From CAYNJG01 sp964397295 (GTDB lineage: Bacteria > Planctomycetota > Planctomycetia > Pirellulales > Pirellulaceae), in NCBI GenBank assembly GCA_964397295.1, contig CAYNJG010000003.1, positions 21,553-85,552 on the forward strand: a DNA stretch of 64,000 nt, read 5' to 3'. The position numbers and the translations under genes were made by a program. Shown here piece after piece: positions 26,023-35,898 of the stretch (position 1 is its first letter; each line of letters begins with the position of its first letter). The notes under the pieces are model-generated. The model did not search any database, had not been told where the DNA came from, and was given only the letters and a program-made list of their open reading frames with translations.

Positions 26023-28140
26023 ATGCCACGATTTCGGCTTGTCTTGTGTTGCGGATTCTTCTTGTCAGCACATTTTGCCTTCGGCGATGCGTCGCCCACG
26101 CTTTCTTCAAGCGACTCAGTTTCAAAAACGTCTCGCCCATCTGTAAAAGCGATGAGCAGCCGTATTGATAAGCTGGTTGGCACAAGGCTCGCGGAGATGA
26201 AACAAAAAGCGAATCCGCGCGCTGACGACGAAACATTTCTTCGCCGTATTTACTTGGACGTGGTTGGGCGTATTCCAACGTTGGAAGAATCTCGCTCATT
26301 CCTTTCGTCTCGAAAGAAAAACAAGCGAGCGGAGTTGATTGACGAGTTGCTCGACTCGCCCGGATACGTGAGCCATCAGTTCAACTATTTCGCAGACGTG
26401 TTGCGAATCAAAGATCGTCTCAACGGTGGCAATCCGGGACACCAATACGTCGACTTTGTAAAAGAGTCGCTGTCTTCCAATCTGCCCTACGACGAATTCG
26501 TAAAAGAGTTGCTAACAGCAGAAGGAGCAGCGCTCGAGAAAGGAAACGGTGCGACCGGCTATTTCTTACGTGACGTTGGCATGCCGGAAGACAATATGGC
26601 GAACACTGTGCGGATCTTTTTGGGTACGCGCATCGAGTGCGCCCAGTGTCACGATCATCCGTTTGACAAATGGACGCAGCGAGACTTTTTTGAAATGGTC
26701 GCTTTCACGGGCGGGCTACAAACCAGGCTCAAGCGGCAAAGCAAGGATGGCGCAGATATTCGAAAGGAAGTTCGCAGCGCGGACGCACCTGAGCAGGTGA
26801 AGCAAGTCGCCAACAACTTGCTGCGTACGCTTTCCTATGGAGTAGCTGGAGGCGGCACGGGACTCGCACGTCTACCCGATTCGTATCAGTACGACGATGG
26901 CGAGCCGAATGAAATTGTCACTGCGAAGACCATGTTCGAAGACAAATCGATTGTTCATCCGACGATTCCGGTTTCTCGTAAGAAGAACAAAAAACGTAAA
27001 AACAACAACCGAATTCTTGGTGCACAGGATATCGATTCGCGAGAGGCATTGGCCGATTGGATTACGTCTCCGGACAATCCTCGATTTAGCCAAGTGATTG
27101 CCAATCGGCTTTGGAAACGTTCGATGGGCTTGGCACTCATCGAACCGCTGGATGATTTAACCGACGAATCGAAAGCGTCGAATGAGCGGCTAATGGAGTT
27201 TCTGTCGAAGTTGATGGTGGAACTCGATTTCGACCTGCGACAATTCCAACGTGCAATCTTCAATTCGAAAACGTATCAATCGGAAGCTTATGCTGATGAC
27301 GTGAGCGACCCGTCGAAGTTTTACTTCCCAGGTCCATTGATGCGCCGCATGACTGCCGAACAATTGTGGGATTCCTTCGTGACGTTGGCAATTGCTGATG
27401 TTGATACGCGGGTGAATCCACAGGCAAAGATTAAGCGGGTGATGCAAGGCGCGAACCTTTACGAACGCTTCGCGAAGATGGACAGAGTGGACGTCGACGA
27501 TGTATTAAAGGTTGCGGCGGAACAAGTGGAATCGCGCAAAGATCCAAAGAAACGCAAAGAGCAAATTCGCTCCATGATGATGGAGAGTGAAAAGAACAAC
27601 GAATTTGAGAACGAGGCTGCGGCACTTCGAAAAGAAATCGCGAGAATGAAGCAGCTAGAGAAATCGGCGCGAAAACGAGGCAATACAACGGTGGCGCGCC
27701 GACTCGCAAGCAAGATGCGGCAAATGCAAGAACGCTTGAATCATCTGCCAACCCGACAAAAGGGCGATTTGGTCCGAGCAAGCGAGTTGCCATCACCAGC
27801 TAAGGCGGGGCACTTTCTACGTGAGTTTGGTCAATCTGATCGTGACCAAATTGAAAACGCAAATTCCGAAGCCGCCGTGACGCAGATTCTTTCCTTGATG
27901 AATGGCCAAATCCAAAACAAAATCATCGAAAACCCGCGTACAGTGCTTATGCGAAACGTCGTTATGGCGGAGTCGGTCAACGAAAAGATTGAAGTGGTTT
28001 TCCTCAGTATGCTCGGCCGGAATCCCACGCGTTCGGAACGCGAGACCTGGATCAAACTCGGAAAACAAAATGGCAAAGAGGCCGCCAACGATTTGATCTG
28101 GACGCTCGCTAATACGAGCGAATTCATGTTCATTCGTTAG
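26023..28140 (+). CDS. DUF1549/DUF1553 exported protein with CxxCH motif
   Basis: A 705-residue exported protein. The signal peptide (MPRFRLVLCCGFFLSAHFAFGDA) and GCAGAGG at 26011-26017 support ATG 26023. The DUF1549 part begins with DDETFLRRIYLDVVGRIPT and includes IECAQCHDHPFDKWTQ near 203, where CAQCH is a heme-binding type motif. The DUF1553 part (RLWKRSMGLALIEPLDD, RRMTAEQLWDS) follows. A Lys/Glu/Arg-rich helical insert lies at about 505-570. These proteins are very common in planctomycetes and usually sit beside a DUF1501 protein, as here. The enzymatic role is unproven; electron transfer is inference from the CxxCH. Confidence 0.9.
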   Translation: MPRFRLVLCCGFFLSAHFAFGDASPTLSSSDSVSKTSRPSVKAMSSRIDKLVGTRLAEMKQKANPRADDETFLRRIYLDVVGRIPTLEESRSFLSSRKKNKRAELIDELLDSPGYVSHQFNYFADVLRIKDRLNGGNPGHQYVDFVKESLSSNLPYDEFVKELLTAEGAALEKGNGATGYFLRDVGMPEDNMANTVRIFLGTRIECAQCHDHPFDKWTQRDFFEMVAFTGGLQTRLKRQSKDGADIRKEVRSADAPEQVKQVANNLLRTLSYGVAGGGTGLARLPDSYQYDDGEPNEIVTAKTMFEDKSIVHPTIPVSRKKNKKRKNNNRILGAQDIDSREALADWITSPDNPRFSQVIANRLWKRSMGLALIEPLDDLTDESKASNERLMEFLSKLMVELDFDLRQFQRAIFNSKTYQSEAYADDVSDPSKFYFPGPLMRRMTAEQLWDSFVTLAIADVDTRVNPQAKIKRVMQGANLYERFAKMDRVDVDDVLKVAAEQVESRKDPKKRKEQIRSMMMESEKNNEFENEAAALRKEIARMKQLEKSARKRGNTTVARRLASKMRQMQERLNHLPTRQKGDLVRASELPSPAKAGHFLREFGQSDRDQIENANSEAAVTQILSLMNGQIQNKIIENPRTVLMRNVVMAESVNEKIEVVFLSMLGRNPTRSERETWIKLGKQNGKEAANDLIWTLANTSEFMFIR

Positions 28141-28181
28141 CGAACTTCAACGAAAAACACCCAGCACCAGAGGATCCATCT

Positions 28182-29471
28182 ATGCGACAACTCGCTATGA
28201 AGCTCGATCGCCCCACACGTCGAGCGTTCCTGTCCAATGCCGCAAAGACTTTCTTGGGTGTGGGTACGCTGCCTCTATTAAGCGAAATTGCCCATGCAAA
28301 AGAATCGAAGTCACTAGGTGGGCGCGCGAAGCACGTGATCTATCTGTACATGGGTGGTGGCATGAGTCACCTCGATACCTTCGATCCGAAGCCTGGGGCC
28401 GAAACGCAAGGTCCGATCGAAAGCCTCAAAACGAATGTGTCCGGAATATCTGTGTCCGAGTACTTTCCTATGATGGCCCAGCAGATGGACAAAGTGGCGG
28501 TTGTGAATTCGCTGAATTCCACGCAAGGCGCGCATGCACAGGGTCGGTATTTCATGCACACCAGCTACTTCATGCGAGGGACAATCAAACATCCCGACAT
28601 GGGTGCGTATACTTCATTGCTGCTTCCGAAGGCAAATCGAACGCTGCCTGCGAACGTCAAGATTGGCGGAAACAGTTCGGGACTTGGCGGAGGGTTTTTG
28701 GAATCGAAGTATGCGGCCGTTCCTATCGGCAAACCAGAAGCCGGGCTTCAGCACAGCGTCCTTCCGAAAAGAGTCACCGAAGATCGATTTGAACGTAGAC
28801 TCGAGCGAGTCCGACAAATGAATCGCCAATTCGGAAAACGCTATGACACGAAAGCCGTTCGTGCTTATGCAGGTATGTACGACGACGCAGTCAAGCTTAT
28901 GAAGAGTGACGATTTGAAGGCGTTTGATTTGTCGCTCGAATCCGAATCAACTCGAGAAAACTACGGCACCGACGGGTTCGCACAGGGCGTATTGCTGGCG
29001 CGACGGTTAGTCGAAAATGGAGTACGCTACGTTGAAGTAGATTACGGCGGTTGGGACACACATGCCGACAACTTCACCCGAGTCGGCGAAAAGAGTGCTG
29101 TCTTGGATCGCGCGCTCGCATCGTTATTGAGTGATCTTTCCGAGCGAGGCATGCTGAATGAAACGCTTGTTGTGTTGGCCACCGAATTCGGACGAACGCC
29201 CACGATCGTTGCCGACAACAATGGCCGGAATCACTATCCGAAAGCTTTTACTTGCTTGCTTGCTGGTGGTGGCATTCGAGGTGGGCAAAAATACGGCAGC
29301 ACTGATAGCGAAGGACGAGAAGTTGTCGAGGATCAAGTCTCTGTGCCAGACTTTAATGCAACGATCGCTTATGCATTGGGTTTGCCGCTGAAGGAAAAAG
29401 TGTATTCACCTTCGAAGCGACCGTTTACCGTAGCGGATGATGGCACGCCGATTACGAAGCTGTTTGGCTAG
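28182..29471 (+). CDS. Tat-exported DUF1501 protein
   Basis: A 429-residue protein with a twin-arginine signal (TRRAFLSNAAKTFLG, then LPLLSEIAHA). Family landmarks include HVIYLYMGGGMSHLDTFDPK, a metal/phosphatase-superfamily-like strand, VDYGGWDTHADNF and LATEFGRTP, then NGRNHYPKAFTCLLAGGG. The layout resembles the alkaline phosphatase/sulfatase superfamily with conserved Asp and His, so a metal-dependent hydrolase is likely. Folding before export fits the Tat signal and a metal cofactor. GAGGA at 28170-28174 precedes the start. It follows the DUF1549 gene by 41 bases, most likely in one operon. Confidence 0.92.
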   Translation: MRQLAMKLDRPTRRAFLSNAAKTFLGVGTLPLLSEIAHAKESKSLGGRAKHVIYLYMGGGMSHLDTFDPKPGAETQGPIESLKTNVSGISVSEYFPMMAQQMDKVAVVNSLNSTQGAHAQGRYFMHTSYFMRGTIKHPDMGAYTSLLLPKANRTLPANVKIGGNSSGLGGGFLESKYAAVPIGKPEAGLQHSVLPKRVTEDRFERRLERVRQMNRQFGKRYDTKAVRAYAGMYDDAVKLMKSDDLKAFDLSLESESTRENYGTDGFAQGVLLARRLVENGVRYVEVDYGGWDTHADNFTRVGEKSAVLDRALASLLSDLSERGMLNETLVVLATEFGRTPTIVADNNGRNHYPKAFTCLLAGGGIRGGQKYGSTDSEGREVVEDQVSVPDFNATIAYALGLPLKEKVYSPSKRPFTVADDGTPITKLFG

Positions 29472-29622
29472 TTCTTTTTGAGCCGCGGCGGATGGACATC
29501 GAGAGTAACGCTAGCTATTCTCGACGTTGTCGACTTTTCTTTTTCGTGTTGCCGTGTTCGGCTGCGCTTGGTACGTTCCCGCGAATTTTCTAAAACTCAG
29601 TTCGCGAAGCGATACCCTAGTC

Positions 29623-32600
29623 ATGCATTTCGCTAAGAAATCTCATTGCCAAATTGTGACAGTTGTTCTTCTGTTAGTGAGCCAAATTTGCCTTGCTGAA
29701 GAAGTTCTCAAACGCGACGTTCCGCAATGGATCTGGACGCCTGTGCAGACGCCCGGAAACGTTCCGAATGGCGCTTGTTTTTTCCGTCGCAATTTTGAAA
29801 TAGCCGATCATTCGCAAGCAACGTTGCAGATGGCGGCTGATGATCAATTCGAAGTCTATCTCAACGGTAAACTCGTCGGCCGCGGACAAGGCTGGGAGCA
29901 TTTAACGAAATTCGATTTGTCAGAATACCTCGTCGTTGGCACGAACGCGCTGTCTATCAAAGTTGTGAACGCGAAACCCGGAGATGCGGGTTTGGTTGGT
30001 CAGATTCACATTAAAGGTAGCGACGAACGGATCGTCACCGATGGGCTGTGGAAGTCATCCACGGCGCCGATTCGAAATTGGAAACAGACTCGGTTTGCGG
30101 CGCAGGCATGGAAACCGGCGAATCAGATCGGCGCGTGGAATCAGACGGCACCTTGGATTCCTAAGAAGCGGCCAAGTGCGAGACGCGTTGCGGGGGTTGA
30201 AAATGCTGACAATAAGAAACCTGCTCGAGTTGAAATCATCGAAGATGCAAACGTGGCTCTCACCGCTGGTGAAGAAGAAATTCCCAACCGCGTAAAACCA
30301 TTGTTGCTCAAGCCGCTCGAGGAAACGCTTCCTTGGGTCAAAAAGAAAGGCGAGCCTGGCGGCAAAGGAAACGTGTTGCCTCGGTTGAGTCGTGGGAAGC
30401 AAATTCGCAATCCATTTGTCAAACAAAACAGCGAAACGCCACCCAAAGCGATTGAGACTCCGACGAATGTCCCCGCTCCGCCGACCATGGACGAGGTCAG
30501 TCAGTTGCCGTCGCCTGAGGAAACGCTTCAACCGCCTGTTGCTGATCCAATGAAAGAAAACACACTCGCGCCGGACGTGAGTGTGGATGTACCAAAAATA
30601 CCAGAGTCGCCGCTTTCTCGTTTTCGACCAGCGTCAGGTTTTTCGGTCGAAGAAGTCATTCCTGGTGTGGACACTGGATCACTGATCGCTTCAACATTTA
30701 ACGAGTTCGGTCAACTTTTGGTTTCGCAAGAGAACGGCCCGCTGCTGATCTGTATGGACAGTGATAAAGACGGGACGCTTGACGAGGTTCGACCCTACTG
30801 CAACATCGTTAAGAACTGCCAGGGTATTCTTGCTCTCAGCGGAATGACGTTTGTGGTAGCGGATGGCCCTGAAGGCCCGGGCCTCTATCGACTCAGCGAC
30901 GAAGCACGCAAAGGACAGCTCGATACGGCAACACTGTTGGCCGGATTTGACGAAACTTCGAAAGAGCACGGTGCTCACGGCGTTACACTGGGGCCTGATG
31001 GAAAGCTGTATGTCATCGTCGGGAATCACGCGACGCTCAAACGCAAATTCTCGAAAATGAGTCCGCGTCAAAATCTCTACGAAGGCGATCTCGTTCCACG
31101 CTATGAAGATCCGGGAGGACACGCGAATGGCGTTCGCCTACCAGCCGGCTTCGTGCTGCGTACGGATATTAATGGAAAGAAAATAGAGTTGTTCGCCAGC
31201 GGACTACGCAACGCATACGACCTTGCGTTCGATGCGAATGGGGAACTGTTCGTCCATGATTCCGACATGGAATCGGATATGACGACTAACTGGTATCGTC
31301 CAACACGCGTTTATCACGTACCGCCCGGCGGTGAATTTGGGTGGCGAAGCGGTTGGGCAAAGTGGCCTTCCTACTACTTGGATGTAGTTCCACCTGCTGC
31401 TGAAACAGGCCGAGGTTCTCCTACCGGTGCCGTTGTCTACAACCATTACACGTATCCCGAAGCGTTTCGCGGTGTGCTGTTTCTTGGCGATTGGTCGGAA
31501 GGCAAAATCCTCGTTGCAAAGCCAATGGCGGAAGGTGCCGGCTATACGATGGAAACAGACACGTTCCTGGAAGGTCAGCCACTGAACGTGACGGACCTGG
31601 ACGTGGGACCCGATGGAATGCTGTACTTTACGACTGGTGGTCGTGCCACGGAGGGCGGCATTTATCGTATCGTTTGGAACGGAACGGCGAACGAAGTGCC
31701 GAAGGAGACCGGTATTCAGCAAGCGCTGGTATCGCCGCAAATCAATAGCTCGTGGGGTCGGCAGTTAGTTGCCGCAATTCGACAGCGCATGGGTCAGGCA
31801 ACTTGGAACGCAGAGCTTGTTACGGCCGCGAGAAACGCTAACCTTCCGGCTGAACAACGTACCCAGGCGTTGCAGTTGATGCAGTGGGTGGGTCCAATTC
31901 CCAAAGCAAAACTCCTGCTCGAACTGTCGGAAGATGAAGAGCCGAGCGTTCGGAAGACGGTCGCTTACTTGATGAGCTCGTCCGCCAGCGATGATCGTAT
32001 TCCGCTACGGCTTGTGGAGCTGATGTCGGATGAATCTGGTGCAGTACGTCGCCAAGCGTGTGAGTCTCTCGTGCGAGCTCATCGTTCCGTGCCCTACGAA
32101 TACGTTGTGCCATTGCTGGCGTCAAAAGATCGAACGGAAGCCTGGGCGGCGCGCATGCTGTTGCAGCTAGACCATCCTGATGAGTGGGAAAAGGAAGCTT
32201 TCGCAACGGACGACCCGAGTGTGTTTATCCAGTCAGGTACCGCCTTGATGACTGCTTGGCCGTCTCGAGAGAGCGCGCTCGCAGTGGTCAGCAAATCGTT
32301 GAAGTTGATGCAGGGATATTTGGACGATGATCAGTTCATTGACTTGCTTCGTCTGCTTCAGCTTTCGATTTTACGTGGCGAACTCTCGCCGGATGACGTA
32401 CCAGAACTGAGAGAAACACTGGCAGAAGAATTCCCGGCCAACCATCACATAATGAATCGCGAGATGATTCGTTTGCTGGTTCGGCTGCAAGTTACTTCGA
32501 TCAAATCTCGCTATCTGAGTCACCTGGAATCCGACCTACCTGAAAGCGAACGCATTCATTTGGCGACGCATTTGCGATTCCTCAACACCGACTGGATGAC

Positions 32601-33831
32601 CGACGAAAAATTCAAGATCTTTGCACAACTAAAACCTTCTGCCGATGCGGGAAATGCTGTTGGTGAATACCTGCAAAGTGTTGCGCGTGACTTCTCGAAA
32701 GGTTGGAAGCCCGAGGAAGACCAACTGGTGATTGAACGCGGTGATGACGCGCCAAGTGCGGCACTCGAAGCTATTCTGCGATTGCCAGATGATCTTTCGA
32801 AAGACCAAATCGAAGAACTCGTTCGGCTCGATCGATCCGTAGAAGCGACCGACGACATTTCGAAAAAGCTGAAAGTCGCCATCTTGGCTGTGCTGGCCAG
32901 AGACGGTGAAGACTTGGCTATGGCTCACATTCGCGACGTCTACGATAAAGAACCACAGCGACGCATCGAGTGTGTCATTGGGATGGCGGAAGAACCTGCC
33001 GGTGACAACTGGCCGTACTTGGTGGACGCGTTGAAGTTGGTCGACGGTGAAATCGCACGCGAAGTCATCAACAAATTGAATACTGTGAATCGATCGCCCA
33101 GAGAACCAGAGGCTTATCGCCAAGTCATCATGGCTGGTTTGCGTTTGGGAGACGATGGTGGCTCAGAAGCCGTTCGTTTGCTCGAACGGTGGAGAGGCTT
33201 TGCTTCTACGAAAGAAACACCTCCTTGGAAGGACGCGTTGACCGCTTGGCAAAACTGGTTTACGCAAACGTATCCAGGCGAACCCGCGCCACAGATTGCG
33301 CATAACAACCAGCAACAGCGCTGGGACTACGAAAAACTAGTCGCTCACTTGGGCAACTCGAACGTACTGAAGAAGGCATCGATTGCGCGAGGCAAGCATG
33401 TATTCGTGCAAGCACAATGTTCAAAATGTCACCAGCACGGCAGTGTGGGTGAGTCGATGGGGCCGAATTTGTCTTCGGTCGGTAGTCGATTCCTAACCAA
33501 AGAGATCGTCGAGTCGATCATGTATCCCTCGCGTGTGATTTCTGATCAGTACAAAGCGAAAACGCTGATTACGGATGAAGGGCTTAGCTATACCGGTATC
33601 GTTGGCTCCGGAGGAATCGACGAGCTGACGGTGTTGCAGGCTGATGGAGAGAAGGTGCGACTGCCGACGGAAGCCGTTGAGCAGACGGTACCGAGCAAAC
33701 TTTCTGCCATGCCAGAAGGTCTGTTGGACGGACTTTCACTGCAAGAGATCACTGACTTGGTCGCTTTCTTACGAGACGCGCCAAACACACGGATGGCCGA
33801 TAATCCCGACAATGATAGCGAATCTCGCTAG
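29623..33831 (+). CDS. Exported PVC-type heme-binding dehydrogenase, multidomain
   Basis: A 1402-residue exported protein. ATG 29623 gives the signal peptide MHFAKKSHCQIVTVVLLLVSQICLAEE; the frame is open 32 codons further. In order: a beta-sandwich like glycoside-hydrolase-associated or carbohydrate-binding domains (about 30-150, DDQFEVYLNGKLVGRGQG); a Pro-rich linker (about 210-330); a beta-propeller like sugar dehydrogenases (about 335-690, LGPDGKLYVIVGNH, GGEFGWRSGW); HEAT repeats (about 690-1240); and a C-terminal cytochrome c with CSKCH near 1265 and MGPNLSSVG. Likely oxidises a sugar or related substrate in the periplasm, passing electrons to heme. It follows DUF1549 and DUF1501. Confidence 0.9.
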   Translation: MHFAKKSHCQIVTVVLLLVSQICLAEEVLKRDVPQWIWTPVQTPGNVPNGACFFRRNFEIADHSQATLQMAADDQFEVYLNGKLVGRGQGWEHLTKFDLSEYLVVGTNALSIKVVNAKPGDAGLVGQIHIKGSDERIVTDGLWKSSTAPIRNWKQTRFAAQAWKPANQIGAWNQTAPWIPKKRPSARRVAGVENADNKKPARVEIIEDANVALTAGEEEIPNRVKPLLLKPLEETLPWVKKKGEPGGKGNVLPRLSRGKQIRNPFVKQNSETPPKAIETPTNVPAPPTMDEVSQLPSPEETLQPPVADPMKENTLAPDVSVDVPKIPESPLSRFRPASGFSVEEVIPGVDTGSLIASTFNEFGQLLVSQENGPLLICMDSDKDGTLDEVRPYCNIVKNCQGILALSGMTFVVADGPEGPGLYRLSDEARKGQLDTATLLAGFDETSKEHGAHGVTLGPDGKLYVIVGNHATLKRKFSKMSPRQNLYEGDLVPRYEDPGGHANGVRLPAGFVLRTDINGKKIELFASGLRNAYDLAFDANGELFVHDSDMESDMTTNWYRPTRVYHVPPGGEFGWRSGWAKWPSYYLDVVPPAAETGRGSPTGAVVYNHYTYPEAFRGVLFLGDWSEGKILVAKPMAEGAGYTMETDTFLEGQPLNVTDLDVGPDGMLYFTTGGRATEGGIYRIVWNGTANEVPKETGIQQALVSPQINSSWGRQLVAAIRQRMGQATWNAELVTAARNANLPAEQRTQALQLMQWVGPIPKAKLLLELSEDEEPSVRKTVAYLMSSSASDDRIPLRLVELMSDESGAVRRQACESLVRAHRSVPYEYVVPLLASKDRTEAWAARMLLQLDHPDEWEKEAFATDDPSVFIQSGTALMTAWPSRESALAVVSKSLKLMQGYLDDDQFIDLLRLLQLSILRGELSPDDVPELRETLAEEFPANHHIMNREMIRLLVRLQVTSIKSRYLSHLESDLPESERIHLATHLRFLNTDWMTDEKFKIFAQLKPSADAGNAVGEYLQSVARDFSKGWKPEEDQLVIERGDDAPSAALEAILRLPDDLSKDQIEELVRLDRSVEATDDISKKLKVAILAVLARDGEDLAMAHIRDVYDKEPQRRIECVIGMAEEPAGDNWPYLVDALKLVDGEIAREVINKLNTVNRSPREPEAYRQVIMAGLRLGDDGGSEAVRLLERWRGFASTKETPPWKDALTAWQNWFTQTYPGEPAPQIAHNNQQQRWDYEKLVAHLGNSNVLKKASIARGKHVFVQAQCSKCHQHGSVGESMGPNLSSVGSRFLTKEIVESIMYPSRVISDQYKAKTLITDEGLSYTGIVGSGGIDELTVLQADGEKVRLPTEAVEQTVPSKLSAMPEGLLDGLSLQEITDLVAFLRDAPNTRMADNPDNDSESR

Positions 33832-33900
33832 GTTTCTTTCGCAGTTGTGCTTCACGATAGGCGTTCTGCGATAGATCTGATTGACGAATCTGTCTTCGCT

Positions 33901-33928
33901 CAACAGACTAGAGGTATCTAGTCTGTTG
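33901..33928 (+). promoter_or_regulatory. Perfect 12-bp hairpin touching the ribosome-binding site of the next gene
   Basis: CAACAGACTAGA and TCTAGTCTGTTG around GGTA. Two more pairs (a T-G and a C-G) extend the stem into the GGGAG ribosome-binding site at 33928-33932 of the GTG-start gene at 33940. It lies 70 bases after the dehydrogenase stop. No T-tract follows, so a translation-controlling hairpin or operator fits better than a terminator. Confidence 0.65.
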
Positions 33929-33939
33929 GGAGAAACACG

Positions 33940-35019
33940 GTGCCGATCGTCATTACCTGTCCGTCCGGCCATCGTCTGAAGGTACCGTCGAAATACCAAG
34001 GACGTCGCATCGTCTGTCCGGTATGTGGCAACAGCATCGACGTACCCGGAGAGGCAACGTCACCAACAGTCACGCCGAAAAAGAAACGGCAGGCCGCGCC
34101 GCCACCAAAATCAGTGGCTCCTCAAGCACCGACGCCGAAACCACTTCCGCCGGAGCCGCCCCAGATCGACTCACCGGTTGCTACTCCACCATCAAGTGTG
34201 CCAGAGTCGCCTTCGACCGCAGAACTCGTTGCAAAGGTTGTGCAGTCGCAGCCCGAGCAAACGGTCACTCCGTCGGCAACCACCGATCTTTCGGAATCCT
34301 ACGTTCAACTGACGGAAACCCCACCCATCCCGGAACCAGCACCGTTGAATATGCCGCTGCCGGATTTTGCATCACCGGATGAGGTGGCGTTGCCAGAACT
34401 GCCGCCACCTCCGCTTCTCCACGGCGAAGACGCGATTGAAGCCGCTTCGATGTTGGACTCGGAAGAAGATTTTTTTCCTGAAATTCGCATCAAAACAGAA
34501 AAGCTCATCGAAGTCGATTCGCGTCACCTTGTGAAGTCGGCCGATCCCGCGCACTTGCGATTTCGAAGTGTCTTGTTTTTGTGCATCGCTTCGATTGCGG
34601 TTGCGGTAATTTGTCTTATCCCGTCGATCGTCGAACAGACACTTGCCCGGCGCACGGGAATACGCTCGCCAGATACATGGTCGTATTTCGTGATGTTGTT
34701 TGCCACGATTCAGGTAGCGATTTCGATCTATGCGATTCGCATACCTGATTGGTGCACGGTTTGGATGGTTGCCGTCGTAGCCACGACACTCGCCGCGATT
34801 TATGCCGCAAGCCTTGCGCTGACGATGTTCGCTGGCCAAGGGCACAGTTTAGTCAGGCAGCTAGGATTGCTAGATGAAGTGTTCCGCTACCGAGCACAGC
34901 CGTGGTGTTTTTTGACGATGTGCATCCTGCTGACATTGGCGTTTTGTTGCGGCAAGTACAGCGTCGGTTGGTATCAGTCAGACTTGCGTCTGGCAGAAAG
35001 CCAAACTGTTTCAGCGTAA
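33940..35019 (+). CDS. Zinc-ribbon membrane protein
   Basis: A 359-residue protein from a GTG start (GGGAG at 33928-33932). The N-terminal 35 residues are a zinc ribbon: CPSGH at about 7-11 and CPVC at about 27-30, ligands C, H/C, C and C. A long Pro/Thr/Glu linker (about 38-190) follows. Four membrane helices occupy the C-terminal half (FRSVLFLCIASIAVAVICLI, YFVMLFATIQVAISIYAI, VWMVAVVATTLAAIYAASLAL, FLTMCILLTLAFCCG). The N-terminus is probably cytoplasmic. Such planctomycete proteins are uncharacterised. It converges on the next gene with only two bases between stops. Confidence 0.85.
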   Translation: MPIVITCPSGHRLKVPSKYQGRRIVCPVCGNSIDVPGEATSPTVTPKKKRQAAPPPKSVAPQAPTPKPLPPEPPQIDSPVATPPSSVPESPSTAELVAKVVQSQPEQTVTPSATTDLSESYVQLTETPPIPEPAPLNMPLPDFASPDEVALPELPPPPLLHGEDAIEAASMLDSEEDFFPEIRIKTEKLIEVDSRHLVKSADPAHLRFRSVLFLCIASIAVAVICLIPSIVEQTLARRTGIRSPDTWSYFVMLFATIQVAISIYAIRIPDWCTVWMVAVVATTLAAIYAASLALTMFAGQGHSLVRQLGLLDEVFRYRAQPWCFLTMCILLTLAFCCGKYSVGWYQSDLRLAESQTVSA

Positions 35020-35021
35020 AC

Positions 35022-35792
35022 TTACTCTTGTACGAGTTCGCTCAGTTCTTCCAAGCGATTGCGTGCAACCTCGAGATCTAGTTTGGTAACCGCGAATCGA
35101 TTTATCTCTAGCGTTACTTGAGTTTCGAAAACTCGCTGCCTCAGTAACTCTTTGCAACTTGATAGTGATCTGGGCGCGCCGATTCGTCGTTGGCCACGTG
35201 GTTCGAGTAGGTTGAAATACATTGTCCACACGCGACGATTGTCTTCGATTGACGTTAGCTGATCGTACGTCGTTTCTATGTCTTCAAGCGTCCAAGTATC
35301 TCGCAGTCGCAGCTGATCTTCTATTGCGGCAACGTTGAGGTTGTGAACGGTGATTCGATCGTTCAACGCGGACGTATTGGGACGGTTAATTCCAACCGCC
35401 TTGCTTTCCGGTTTGTCCTCGATAGCAGCGACAACATTTCGTTGCGGCTGCCATTGGAGTTGGGACGGCCAATTTTGAGTTGCTATCTCTACCGAATCGG
35501 GTGATGGAGGAAGCGGTTTCACTGACTGTGGGATTTGAGGATTCTCAAACTCTGTCTTGCGGGCAACTTGCCATTCGTTTCTCGAAGAATTGGCAAGACT
35601 GGCTCGCAGTCGTGTTGGAAGCTCTGGCGTCATTCCGAATTGTGGAGGAGAGATCGGAACGATGAAGGGCGTCCGGTGTCGCACTCTTGCCGGTACTGTG
35701 TTTTCCAGCGCGCTGGCAACAGACTCGAACGAGACGTTAGCCACGCCCGCTACGAAGAGAAAGATGGCGAACAACTGCCGTGAGTTGTGCAT
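35022..35792 (-). CDS. Exported protein of unknown function
   Basis: A 256-residue protein with a signal peptide (MHNSRQLFAIFLFVAGVANVSFESVASA) and otherwise no membrane segment. The first half is Pro/Gln-rich and low-complexity; the second half is helical (WTLEDIETTYDQLTSIED, LELARNRLEELSELV-like C-terminus) with a single Cys. I do not recognise a family. The region after the signal peptide reads like a flexible linker and the C-terminal helices could bind a partner. It is transcribed toward the zinc-ribbon gene, and the dihydroorotase gene behind it reads in the same direction. Confidence 0.65.
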   Translation of the reverse strand: MHNSRQLFAIFLFVAGVANVSFESVASALENTVPARVRHRTPFIVPISPPQFGMTPELPTRLRASLANSSRNEWQVARKTEFENPQIPQSVKPLPPSPDSVEIATQNWPSQLQWQPQRNVVAAIEDKPESKAVGINRPNTSALNDRITVHNLNVAAIEDQLRLRDTWTLEDIETTYDQLTSIEDNRRVWTMYFNLLEPRGQRRIGAPRSLSSCKELLRQRVFETQVTLEINRFAVTKLDLEVARNRLEELSELVQE

Positions 35793-35898
35793 AACGGAAA
35801 TACCGATTCGATGAGCGTCGTAGGGACAAGCGTAGCGACCGCTTGTTCCGCCACAACACTACCTTGCCAGCGGCCCGCGTCAAATTCAGAGATGCGGC

